Source of the DNA: Smallanthus sonchifolius | Lineage: Eukaryota > Streptophyta > Magnoliopsida > Asterales > Asteraceae | Direction: 5' to 3' | DNA length: 64,000 nucleotides | Assembly (NCBI GenBank): GCA_023525975.1 | Contig: CM042042.1 | Span: forward strand, 46,573,880-46,637,879 | Shown: positions 12,267-22,900 of the stretch, piece by piece | How positions within the stretch are numbered: position 1 is the first letter of the stretch | How the letters are laid out: each line of letters starts with the position of its first letter | Made by a program: the position numbers and the translations under genes | Notes under the pieces: model-generated | Told to the model about the DNA's origin: nothing | Seen by the model: only the letters and a program-made list of their open reading frames with translations | Databases searched by the model: none

Positions 12267-15071
12267 TTATGGTGGCTCAAAGAAACGATTCCGGCCATCT
12301 CCATCACTACATCGTGCCATTGAGTAAAATGCATCCGTCCCGTTTCGATTCGGTGGGTAATCAAATACACTCCTACTTGATCCCGTATGCTTTTCTTCAC
12401 GATCCGGTGGGTGATTTATTTTCATTCTTTGACACACTTTTGTCATACAATCACTAGACTCACCACCCTTCCCCTCATTGGATTCATAAATAATCACTCT
12501 AGTTTGAACATCAAATGATAACTTACAGTTCTTTTTTGTCATGGTAATAACCCCGTCTCTACAATTGATTTGAGCATTTGCTGTGTATAGAAACGGTCGG
12601 CCTAAGATTACCCTTTGTTGCGCTGCCATTTTAGTAGAAGCATAGTCTAGGACCAGAAAATCCACTGGGTACTCAAATTCTCCCAACTGAATCTTAACAT
12701 TCCTAACTACTCCCCGTGGACGCCTCCAACTTTCATCTGCCAAGCTCACCATGGTGTCTATATCTTGCAGTGGGCCAAAGTCATACATGTCATACAACTC
12801 GCCAGGTAGCACGCTCATGCCCGCCCCATAGTCCAACAATGCATGAGGAATTTTTAATTTTTCCACTCGGATTGGCACGATTGGTGCCCCATGCTCTTTG
12901 TCATTTTTCGCCTCGACCTCCTTTCCTATACCTGCATTCACTTGACACGAAGATGTTAGAAATGTTTCATTAAATTCACTATTGGGAACGGTACTTACCA
13001 CATTAATGTTCACGCTTTTGATGTTCTTGGGATTTGTCACTGTGTCACTTGGTAGTTGACCTTTGTTCTTTTTTAAAAGGGCCACCTCACTTGCAAGTTG
13101 ACCCACTTGGGTAGTCAAGGATTGGATGGCTTTGTCGCGAATTTCATCTTTTTGCAACCGAGCCTCATCCATTTGATTCCTCCTTTGCATATCTTGTTGC
13201 ATCATCCGGAGCATATCCATCACTTCATTCCCACTTGAAGTAACTTGACCCGAATAGCCACTTTGGTCACCACCCGGTTGTTGAAATTGCCTTTGGAAGC
13301 CTTGATTGTTGAATTGTTGGCGAGGAACATAATTTCCTTGACTTCCTTGGAAATTCGGATTGGCTTGATTAGCCGGGTTTCCATAACGCAAATTCGGATG
13401 GTTTCGTAACCCGGGGTGATATGTATTCGAGTTCATGTTGTAATTTCTACCACCGCCCCATTGGCCTTGAATAGCATTCACTTCTTCATATTGCCCTTCA
13501 ACAACACCCACCAAACAAACATCCGCCCTATGACCCAATTCATTACAGTTAGTGCAAACATCATAAACTTGATTAGTAGTTTGCACATTACCATCCTCCA
13601 CCGCATGCACTTGGGTTCTAGTAATGGCCGGTCTCGCTCTCCTAGATGATTGAGCCTTCCTCTTTGATGTGACCGCCATTTGTTCCAAAAACGCCCAATC
13701 GTCTTGCTCGTGATTAGTACCGAATGTACCATTCGTGATAGACATTAAGTCACGAGCATCTTCGGAATTCAACCCTTCATGAAACGCGTTCAACAATTCC
13801 CACAATTCGATCCCATGATGAGGGCAATTTTTTATCATCAAATTAAACCGTTCGAAAGCTTCGTGAAACATTTCACCTTGTTGTTGTTGGAAGCTTCTCA
13901 AGCTTCTTCTCGCATCGTTGGTCTTTTGGGCCGTGAAAAATTCTTCTAAAAATCTTTGTTGCATCTCCGCCCATGTATAAATCGAAGCCGATGGTAAAGT
14001 GTAAAACCATCTCTTCGCTTTATCTTCTAACGAGAATTGAAATAATACCAACTTTACTTCATCCGATGAAAATCCTTGCCCACCGATAGTATTGCATATC
14101 GAATCGTATGCCTCCAAATGAAAATAAGGTTCCTCCGTGGCTAACCCCTTATATTTCGGTAAACTTTGGAGGGAATTAGTTCTAACTTCGCACGTCCTCC
14201 CTTGATTGTTTTGAGGAATAACTACCGGTGAAGGATTGTTAGTAATAACCGGCCTAAAATGTGCTTCAATACCCCTCACGGCCTCCCGATTATATCTTCT
14301 TGGCACGCCCAACGGTACTTGTGGTGGCAAACCGGCTTGCCTAGGCATTTGTCTTCGAGGTTGAACTTGTCTAGGAATTTGTTGTTGAAATTGTGGTTGA
14401 GGTTGAAATTGTTGTTGAGGCACTTGTTGCTCATATTGTTGAACTTGTCGAGGTTGACCTTGTGGAGCTTGCGGTATATCTTGCGGTCTTCGCACAAATC
14501 CACCCCCTCCTTGAAATCCCGTTTGATTTCCATTACCCCCAAGGGTATATTCACCTTCATCATACCCCTCATAATCATCTTCATAACCGTCATCAAACCC
14601 ATCATCTTGCACTCTCATAAACGGCATCGCGGGAGATTGTTGATATTGGAACCTCGATGGTGGTTGTTGTTGTTGAACTGGGGTGGTAAAGGTTATAGGT
14701 GGGTCTTGTTGAAATGGGAATGGTTGACTCTGTTGGGAGGACGATTGACCTTGAGTCGGGAAGAAATGGCTAAATGGTGGTAAGGTTGATGCCGTTTGGT
14801 AGCTCAATGGATTTGGTGGAAGTGTGCTTGTAGGAACAGTGGTATTTGTGGGTTTGCTCTCACTTGTTATAGGACTTGGTGGAATAGGAGGTGTGGTGGT
14901 TGGTAGTGTTTGACCCGTCGTGAGAATTGGTGGATCCATGATGTTTTTCGGTGTAGTAGGAGATCCAATGACTTTGTTCTCCCTAAGTAAAACTCGGTTC
15001 CGTGAAAGTGTCCGTTCAATTTCCGGATCAAATGCTAATGGTGATGACTTTTTGGAGCCTCTAGTATGCAT
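12267..15071 (-). CDS. Gag-protease polyprotein of element E
   Basis: An uninterrupted ORF of 934 residues starting near the primer site. The first third is rich in Pro, Gln and Thr. The gag core follows (around residues 280-450, motifs YFHLEAYDSICNTIG, KRWFYTLPS, FHEGLN), similar to gag of Athila/Tat-type elements. One zinc knuckle, CTNCNELGHRADVC, lies near residues 506-519. A coiled-coil-like stretch follows around residues 600-660. An aspartic protease core is at about residue 743 (LLDYGAGMSVLP), with ILGRPFL downstream. The ORF ends shortly after protease. Gag would form virus-like particles and the protease would process it; reverse transcription and integration would need enzymes from another element. 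The intact frame in a near-identical-LTR element suggests recent activity. Confidence 0.85.
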   Translation of the reverse strand: MHTRGSKKSSPLAFDPEIERTLSRNRVLLRENKVIGSPTTPKNIMDPPILTTGQTLPTTTPPIPPSPITSESKPTNTTVPTSTLPPNPLSYQTASTLPPFSHFFPTQGQSSSQQSQPFPFQQDPPITFTTPVQQQQPPSRFQYQQSPAMPFMRVQDDGFDDGYEDDYEGYDEGEYTLGGNGNQTGFQGGGGFVRRPQDIPQAPQGQPRQVQQYEQQVPQQQFQPQPQFQQQIPRQVQPRRQMPRQAGLPPQVPLGVPRRYNREAVRGIEAHFRPVITNNPSPVVIPQNNQGRTCEVRTNSLQSLPKYKGLATEEPYFHLEAYDSICNTIGGQGFSSDEVKLVLFQFSLEDKAKRWFYTLPSASIYTWAEMQQRFLEEFFTAQKTNDARRSLRSFQQQQGEMFHEAFERFNLMIKNCPHHGIELWELLNAFHEGLNSEDARDLMSITNGTFGTNHEQDDWAFLEQMAVTSKRKAQSSRRARPAITRTQVHAVEDGNVQTTNQVYDVCTNCNELGHRADVCLVGVVEGQYEEVNAIQGQWGGGRNYNMNSNTYHPGLRNHPNLRYGNPANQANPNFQGSQGNYVPRQQFNNQGFQRQFQQPGGDQSGYSGQVTSSGNEVMDMLRMMQQDMQRRNQMDEARLQKDEIRDKAIQSLTTQVGQLASEVALLKKNKGQLPSDTVTNPKNIKSVNINVVSTVPNSEFNETFLTSSCQVNAGIGKEVEAKNDKEHGAPIVPIRVEKLKIPHALLDYGAGMSVLPGELYDMYDFGPLQDIDTMVSLADESWRRPRGVVRNVKIQLGEFEYPVDFLVLDYASTKMAAQQRVILGRPFLYTANAQINCRDGVITMTKKNCKLSFDVQTRVIIYESNEGKGGESSDCMTKVCQRMKINHPPDREEKHTGSSRSVFDYPPNRNGTDAFYSMARCSDGDGRNRFFEPP

Positions 15072-15163
15072 ACACCTGTAAGTACCTGCACACTAACACA
15101 ACCAGCGTAAACCCGAAAATAACAAACAAAAAACTACGAAAGTTAACACACGTTGCGCACTAC

Positions 15164-15181
15164 TCCCCGGCAACGGCGCCA
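15164..15181 (-). promoter_or_regulatory. Primer binding site of element E
   Basis: On the minus strand TGGCGCCGTTGCCGGGGA, three bases inside the LTR. It differs from the methionine-tRNA site of the surrounding elements and supports a separate lineage for E. Confidence 0.8.
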
Positions 15182-15184
15182 ATT

Positions 15185-16472
15185 TGACGTGAGGTCGTAG
15201 TCTCAATCAAATATAAACCAATTACAACTAAATAGCTAGCGGTAAGTGGGTATCGAACACGAGGAGTTTGTGGAAAATGTGTTATCTAAGTAGCTTTTAT
15301 AGTAAACTAAAATTAAACTAGATTGCAGAAATGTAATTTCCAGAATTTTGATTGTTGGTTTTGAAAACTAGTATTATCTAAATTAATCGCAATTCAAAAG
15401 ATTGTAATTCAGAAATGAGAGAATATGTCTTCCCCCGGTTTCAGGTTTCCATGAATGATAATACTGATGTTTAATTAGGAAGAACTACATAGACATAGTT
15501 CATGAAAATATGTTTGATTGTGATAAAAGGGGACCAAGTGCTTGGATTACAAGAACGCAAGATTGTCACCCGATGATCAATTAAATATATCCAACCCCGA
15601 ATTCCTCCCAATAAATCTCGATTGCCAGCGGCACCAAGAACTGATGGTTTAGAAAACGATGTTAAACAATATCAACGATTACAATCAAACACATAAACAC
15701 CACAATAACACAACCAAAATGATTAGATTATTGTCCTACAAATAACATAAACATCAACAAACATTCAAAAGATAAACCTTACAATCCGGAGGAAAACATA
15801 TGAAAACTTAGCCACACATCGTTCGGTTGATCATCATCAAGCAACTATCAATGTTCATGTGAATCAAAAACACCAACCCAATTGTTCCAAATTGCTTCTA
15901 ACCAAGAAAATCACCCAAAATCGCCCCTAAACTGCTGCAAAACGTCTCCCAATGATTGGATATGAAAAGCCCCTTGAAGAAGTGTTTTAATAGGGCAGTT
16001 ACACTTTTCACGCCAGTGACCACCGTAAGCTACGGTATCTACCGTAGCTTACGGTAGCTTTAAAAGTGTTACGGTGGGTCTCTACTGCCTTACGGTGGAA
16101 GAAAAGTGCTGGGGGCTACCGTAACTTACGGTAGCCACCGTAAGCTACGGTAGGCTTCAGCATGCAATTTTGTTTTCTTCATAACTTTTTCGTTGCAACT
16201 CCGTTTGCGCCCACGTTCTCGTAATTTCTTCCTCTATCATGTTATCTTCTTAATTCTTCAATTCAAAGAAATTATTTTTTTCACCTATGCTCCGTCTTTC
16301 ACTCTCCAATCCATCCGCGTTTATTCGAACCTTCATTTCCACACTTTTAAGCTCCGAATGTACCTGAAACACAAGCAAACGTAGTCATCTAATTCTAGAC
16401 AATTACTCGATTAAATGTAGGATTAAAATACCATTTATAGCTCTTAAGGGTCGTCCTATGGACCACCCGTCA
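15185..16472 (-). repeat. 5' LTR of element E
   Basis: 1,288 bp. Contains a near-perfect palindrome at 16,023-16,054 (15-bp arms, 2-bp spacer) made from CCGTAAGCTACGGTA and its complement. Further TACGGTA-type inverted motifs follow around 16,115-16,152 and are shared by both LTRs. Confidence 0.9.
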
Positions 16473-18001
16473 ACCATCCCGGTAAAGCGAACGTCGTTGC
16501 CGATGCCCTCAGCCGAAAGCACCATGTGAAGTTCCTTTGTGCTCGTATGCAATCCGACATCCATGTCCGTATTTGTGAAGCCCAACATCTTTCGGTCACC
16601 GAAGGCGACATGTACAACGAAATGTCTTGTGGTGCCGAACTCCAACTCGAGACCAAACCCAACGGTTTACTTTATTTCATGAATCGTGTTTGGGTTCCCA
16701 ATCGTTCCGATCTTCGTTCTTCCATCATGCATGAGGCTCACAAGTCTCGGTATTCGGTCCACCCTGGTATAGACAAAATGTACAGGGATCTGCGTTCTAT
16801 CTACTGGTGGCCCGGTATGAAAAAGGATATCGCGCTCTATGTGTCGAAGTGTAATACTTGCGCTAGAGTGAAAGCCGAGCACCAACGTCCATCCGGTTTG
16901 CTCGTGCAACCGGAGATTCCAGTTTGGAAATGGGAGAGCATTGCTATGGATTTCATTACCAAACTCCCATTGACATCCTCTCGTCATGATTCCATTTGGG
17001 TTATCATCGATCGTCTCACCAAATCTGCTCACTTCATTCCCATCCGTGAGAGCTTCCCCGTTGCAAGGCTAGCTCAAATCTACATCGCGGAAATCGTTAG
17101 TCGTCATGGTGTTCCTTTGGACATCATATCCGATCGTGACAGTCGTTTCACCTCCCGTTTTTGGGAATCCTTCAATGAAGCCATGAGTACTCAACTCAAT
17201 CTTAGTACGGCTTACCACCCTCAGACGGATGGTCAGACTGAACGTACTATCCAAACTCTCGAGGATATGCTTCGATCGTGTGTCATTGATTTCGGTGGTA
17301 ATTGGGACGTGCACTTGCCTTTGATCGAGTTCTCTTACAACAATAGTTACCATACCAGCATCAGCATGGCTCCATTTGAGGCACTTTATGGTCGAAAATG
17401 TCGGTCACCCGTTTGTTGGACCGAGATCGGCGAAACATAAATTACCGGACCCGAGTTAATCCAAGAGACCACAGACAAGATCCTCAAAATTCGCGACAAC
17501 CTACGTACCGCTCGGAGTCGACAAAAGAGTTACGCCGACCGAAAGCGCAACGCGGTTACTTTCGAAGTTGGAGATTTCGTTTTCCTTAAGGTTTCACCTT
17601 GGAAAGGAGTCTTTCGCTTCGGGAAGCGAGGAAAACTATCCCCACGTTATGTTGGTCCTTTCAAGATTTTCGAGAAAGTCGGTTCTGTTGCATACAAACT
17701 TGATCTCCCTACCGAGCTTAGCAACATCCACCCCACCTTCCACGTCTCTAACTTGAGAAAGTGCTTATCAAATGAAGATCTCCAAGTTCCACTTGAAGAC
17801 GTTCAGATCGACCCAACAATGCACTTTGTCGAGAAACCTGTTGAGATAATGGATCGTGAAGTCAAACAACTCAAGCGTAGTCGTATTCCAATCATTAAGG
17901 TACGTTGGGAAGGAAAATGTGGTGCAGAATTCACTTGGGAACGTGAAGACCAAATGAAAGCCAAGTACCCGCATCTTTTTTCAGAGTCTTCCTCATGAAA
18001 G

Positions 18002-18020
18002 AAATTTCGGGACGAAATTT
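18002..18020 (+). other. Hairpin before polypurine tract, element A
   Basis: AAATTTCG-GGA-CGAAATTT, perfect 8-bp arms, three bases after the pol stop codon (TGA 17,996-17,998) and about 8 bases before the purine tract that abuts the 3' LTR. Confidence 0.65.
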
Positions 18021-18037
18021 TCTAAAGTCGGGGAGAC

Positions 18038-19906
18038 TGTAATATCCGTACTTTCCACATCATCGTTTATTTACATTTTGTACCCTTTTCCTTTCATTTT
18101 TGAATCCATTGTAACCCGAGACTTATGATCAATGAATTTATTGGATTTATTCAATTACATGTTTACAACATACATTACATTTATACATATGCAAGACAAC
18201 ATCATACGTGCAATATTACAAAATTATATATTACAAACACGCGTTTCACTTTTTTTACACATTTATATTCTCGTTTCACGTCCATACACGCTCGGTTTAT
18301 TATTATTATTATTATTAGTAGTATTATTATCATTATTATCATTAGTACTATTATTATTATTATTTCATTTTTTTTCTTTTTAAAAAAGAATCACCTCCCT
18401 TTCAACCACCAACTCCCAACTAACTCATTTAATACCCCAAACTCTAATCCACACTTATAAATACCCACTCCCTTTCACTCCTCCACCCTTACACCCTCCA
18501 AATTCTCTCACAAATCTCTCCAAGTGCTCCATTTCTTTCAAGATTTTTGATAGAATTTTATAAGGTAAAAACCTTATTTTTCTTCAAGTTTCTTCCTTTT
18601 TTTTCTTAACAATTCTTCCTTCACCCTCTTGGATAAACCTCTAGGATCTTATCATTTGTTTACCTTGGTAAACATCTAAGATAAGTCAACATTTGAGGTC
18701 CAAGTTGTGGTCTTTTAACTAACATTTCTTCTTCTTCATGTTCTTGTTTGGATATTTTACATCTAGTTGTGGTAAAACCAAACCAAGCTTCCATCAAAAT
18801 TCTATGATGGAAGCCTTGTGCTAAGGTATTTGGATGAAGTAGATGAACATAGGTTCATCTACCATAAGACATCCAATAGCCACAAGGTGTTCAAATACTA
18901 TACATAAATATTATAAATAAATCTAACAAGGTTTGTGGATTTCCCAACCTTTCTCTTGGCCACTTCAAGTGGTATATTACTAACTATACTAACTTTTGAC
19001 CATCCGAATTCCTAACTAAGTTAGGGGTTTGTGTTTCGGTCCGCCGTCGGCGATGTATGACCAACTTGATACTATTATACATATATATTATTTATTATTT
19101 CTTCTCCACCGAACTTATGCCTACGTTACCTTTTAGGTTAACCGGCATTCCCGACTCTTCACCTTCCCGTTCATCCTTTCGTTACCACGCCAAACTGTGA
19201 GTTTCATACTTGCCCCTTTTACATTTTTGCACTTTGGGACTTGAAAACATGTACATATTCAAAACACATACACTACAAGATTCACACTTTATTCAAACAC
19301 AATTCATTAACATGCTCATGTGACAACAAACTTGACTACATGCTTATATACAACTTGTTAATACAATAGTTCATTAATTCTTGCAAAACCGCACTTAACA
19401 AGTGTAGCGCTATAGGATTGACACCCGTCGGCTTTTCGTTACCTTTATGGATCCCCCGATCTTGTTATGTTATTTATTCGACTAGTATTCTTTGGATGCT
19501 AGGTATGCTATGTCAACAATAGGTTTGAACTATATCATTACAAATTGTATGAACATTAGTAAAGTATGTCTATGCATGTGAATTGTTGCTTTAAACATGA
19601 TTATTATATGTATGAAACTTGTATGAACTCACCAACTTTATTGTTGATCAAATATTATTTTACATGTTTTCAGGAGATGTTTGATGCTACCATGGAAATG
19701 GAATCTAGGGACTTTGCCTTAGATATCAAATTTAAATATTTTTGTCTTTTGTTTATCAACGTATTTCCTTTAATTGAAACAATTGTATTTGAAATTCTTA
19801 GTTTAATGAAATCGGTTAAATTTATATTTCAACAATAGTGCCACGATGTCTTTGAACAATCCTACACGTCACGTTCGGTGATTCCGCCGCCGAATGGGTT
19901 GTTACA
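18038..19906 (+). repeat. 3' LTR of element A
   Basis: Starts TGTAATATCC and aligns with 3,667-5,533. Its last bases are TTGTTACA, where the 5' LTR has TTGTGACA. The altered ending equals the terminus of B LTRs, and B internal sequence follows directly. TATA-like TTATAAAT lies at 18,455-18,462. Confidence 0.9.
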
Positions 19907-19922
19907 AGTCTACCCCCTTACA

Positions 19923-19946
19923 ATAGGTTTCGTCCCCGAAACCTAT
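19923..19946 (-). other. Hairpin before polypurine tract, element B
   Basis: On the minus strand ATAGGTTTCG-GGGA-CGAAACCTAT, perfect 10-bp arms. It overlaps the pol stop codon (plus 19,946-19,948) and runs up to the purine tract. A second intact copy is at 26,835-26,858. Confidence 0.7.
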
Positions 19947-22900
19947 CATAAGTCAAATAGATGAGGGTAAGACTCCTTCATCTCCTTCTCCGTTTCCCAA
20001 GTGGCTTCCGATCCCTTTCGATGTTTCCATTGGACTTTAACCAATTGGATAATCTTATTACGCAAACGCTTCTCCTTCTTGTCTAAGATGGCCATGGGTT
20101 CTTCGATGTAATTAAGGCTGTTGTCGACCTCGATGTCAGTAAGTGGTACGTGAGTTGATTCATCCGCCAAACACTTTCGCAAGTGTGATACATGGAAGGT
20201 GGGATGAATCCCACTCAACTCATCAAGCAACTCTAACCGATAAGCGACCTCACCAACCCGTGCCATTATCCTGAATGGTCCGACGAACCTCGGACTTAAC
20301 TTTCCTCTCCTCCTGAATCGTATTATTCCCTTCCAGGGTGACACTTTCAACATTACTCTATCCCCAACATCAAACTCAATAGGCCTTCGTCGTTTATCCG
20401 CATAGGATTTCTGACTATCTTGTGCGGCCTTCATTTGTGCTTTGATTTGATCAAACCTTTCTAACGTTTCCCTTACTACTTCAAGACTCCCTAATTCCTT
20501 TTGTCCAATCTCACCCCAACAAATCGGGGTCCTGCATCTCCTCTCATACAACATTTCGTAAGGCGGCATGCCTATAGTCGTGTGATGACTATTGTTGTAT
20601 GAAAATTCGGCTAACGGCAGATGACTGTCCCAACTGCCGCCAAAATCGATAATACAAGCACGAAGAATATCCTCCAATGTCTGAATGGTCCTTTCGGACT
20701 GAACATCCGTTTGTGGGTGGTATGAAGTGCTGATATTAAGCCTCGTGCCCATCGCCTCGTGAAATCTTTTCCAGAACCTCGATTTGAATGGTGTGTCCCG
20801 GTCAGATACGATCGTCAAGGGCATCCCATGCCGTGCTACTACTTCGTTAATAAATACTTCCGCTAACCTTTCCGACGAGAACGTCTCGCGAATAGGTAGG
20901 AAATGAGCACTCTTCGTTAAACGGTCCACAATTACCCAAATGGTGTCATGACCTTTAGCTATGCGAGGTAGCTTGGTTATGAAGTCCATGGTAATGTGTT
21001 CTCACTTCCATTCTGGTATATCAAGTGGTTGAATCTTTCCATACGGTTTCTGGTGTTCGGCCTTTACTTGTGAGCAAGTCAAGCACTTGCTTACATACTT
21101 TGTATCCTCATGTTTCATCCCAGGCCACCAGTATTCCTTCCTCAGATCTTGGTACATTTTATTGGTACCAGGATGGATAGAGTATCGAGACTTATGAGCC
21201 TCATCCAAGATTTTGGTTCTAAGCTCGCCACTCATAGGTATCCATACCCGCCCAAAACGTGTTCTAACACCAAGGGTGTTATATTCCAACTTGTCCTGTT
21301 GGCCAACCATCCTTTCCTTCTTAATGTTTTCTGCCTTAAGTGCTTCATCTTGAGCTCTTTCAATTTCCCTCATCACATCTGATGTTACCACTAACTGGCA
21401 AGCTTTCACTCTAATAGGAGCAGGCACATCCTTTCGGCTTAGAGCGTCAGCCACCACGTTTGCCTTTCCAGGGTGGTACATGATCTCACAGTCATAATCC
21501 TTCAGGAGTTCCAACCATCGTCTCTGCCTCATATTAAGCTCTCTTTGTTCGAAGAAGTACTTCAAACTTTTGTGGTCGGAGTAAATAGTAAACTTCACCC
21601 CGTACAGGTAGTACCTCCAGATTTTTAATGCGAATACGACAGCAGCAAGTTCCAAATCGTGGGTTGGATAATTAGCTTCGTGAATCTTCAACTGTCGAGA
21701 CGCATACGCGATCACTCTTCCGCGTTGCATCAACACGCATCCTAATCCCTGACCCGAAGCGTCAGAGTAAACCACTAAGTCTTCATTGCCCTCGGGAAGG
21801 GCCAAGACTGGAGCTTGGGTTAGCCTCTTCTTCAATTCCTTAAACGCCTCATCTTGGGTCGAACCCCATTCATACTTTACCTCTTTCTGAGTCAACTTTG
21901 TCAACGGAGAAGCTATTTTCGAGAAATCCTGGATGAATCTCCAATAGTAGCCTGCTAATCCCAAGAAACTACGGATTTCAGTTGGTGTCTTAGGAATATT
22001 CCATTCTCTTACCGTCACTATCTTTGCTGGGTCAACCATAATGCTGTTTGGGTTAATGACGTGACCTAGGAATTGGACTTCCCTAAGCCAGAACGCGCAT
22101 TTGGAGAACTTAGCATACAACTTTTCCTTCTTCAGAGCTTCCAATACTTCCTTCAAGTGACACGCGTGATCACCCTCATTCTTGGAGTAGATGAGGATAT
22201 CATCGATGAACACGATTACCGATCGGTCCAGCATCGGTCGACACACCCTATTTATTAATTCCATGAACGCTGCTGGGGCGTTCGTCAATCCAAAAGACAT
22301 CACGCGGAACTCGAAATGTCCATAACGCGTGCGAAATGCGGTTTTCAGTATGTCTTCTTCCCTCACCTTCAACTGATGGTACCCGGATCGAAGGTCTATT
22401 TTTGAGAACCAACTTGCGCCCTGTAATTGATCGAACAGGTCGTCGATCCTTGGTAAAGGGTACTTGTTCTTCACCGTACGTTTGTTCAACTCGCGATAAC
22501 CAATACACATTCTCATCGAACCGTCTTTCTTCTTCACAAACAACACCGGAGCACCCCACGATGAGATGCTCGGTTGGATAAATCCTTTCTCAAGTAACTC
22601 GTCTAGTTGTGCCATTAATTCTTTCATCTCCACTGGTGCTAGTCGATATGGAGCCTTAGCCACGGGCTTGGCATATGGTACTAAGTCGATTCGAAATTCA
22701 ATCTCTCTGTCGGGTGGTATCCCAGGCAAATCCTCTGGAAACACCTCCGGGTACTCGCGTACCACGGGTACATTGTCTAGCTCCTTCACTTCCTTACACT
22801 CGTCAATTACGTACACCAGATAAGCCTCGCATTCGCGCCTCAAGTAATCTGTTGCCTTAATCATCGAGATGACGTTTGGCATCGGGGCGTCACGATCTCC

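Larger units (their letters stand above)
9547..16472 (-). mobile_element. Element E: young non-autonomous gag-protease retrotransposon
   Basis: LTRs at 9,547-10,825 and 15,185-16,472 start TGACG and end CCGTCA. They are flanked by a perfect 5-bp duplication, accat (9,542-9,546 and 16,473-16,477). By eye the LTRs differ by two substitutions and three length changes. On the minus strand the primer site beside the 15,185 LTR reads TGGCGCCGTTGCCGGGGA (plus 15,164-15,181), the type I know from Athila/Tat elements and different from the methionine-tRNA site in A-D. The internal region encodes only gag and protease, with no RT, RNase H or integrase. This matches the class called TR-GAG. It inserted within the RNase H coding of A. 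Confidence 0.9.
6533..17998 (+). pseudogene. gag-pol of element A, broken (interrupted by element E)
   Basis: Gag starts at 6,533 with the retrotransposon gag domain (motifs LAWWDSE, YIQGLPSVIKD). An in-frame TGA at 7,448-7,450 comes before two zinc knuckles (CTSCGKFGHLANLC and CYRCGDPNHMSPQC). Protease has FDTGADKSF at 7,844. A frameshift near 8,140 precedes RT (FIDD at 8,808-8,819) and a second near 8,930 precedes RNase H. Coding stops at 9,546, where E is inserted, and resumes at 16,473 without loss. Integrase follows (HHCC region, MDFITKLP, SDRDSRF, YHPQTDGQTER). An in-frame TAA at 17,438-17,440 precedes the C-terminal domain, which ends in a chromodomain-like tail (VRWEGKCGAEFTWERED). 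Family assignment is secure; the product cannot be made intact. Confidence 0.85.
3667..19906 (+). mobile_element. Element A: Ty3/gypsy chromovirus (Tekay-like), plus strand
   Basis: Complete in layout: 5' LTR 3,667-5,533, primer site TGGTATCAGAGC at 5,537-5,548, leader, gag-pol 6,533-17,998 (interrupted by element E), purine tract near 18,028-18,037, 3' LTR 18,038-19,906. The domain order gag, protease, RT, RNase H, integrase, C-terminal chromodomain-like tail is that of Ty3/gypsy chromoviruses. It lies in the 3' LTR of B. No matching target duplication is visible, because the right junction joins B internal sequence directly. The coding region is disabled by two in-frame stops, two frameshifts and the E insertion. 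Confidence 0.85.
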
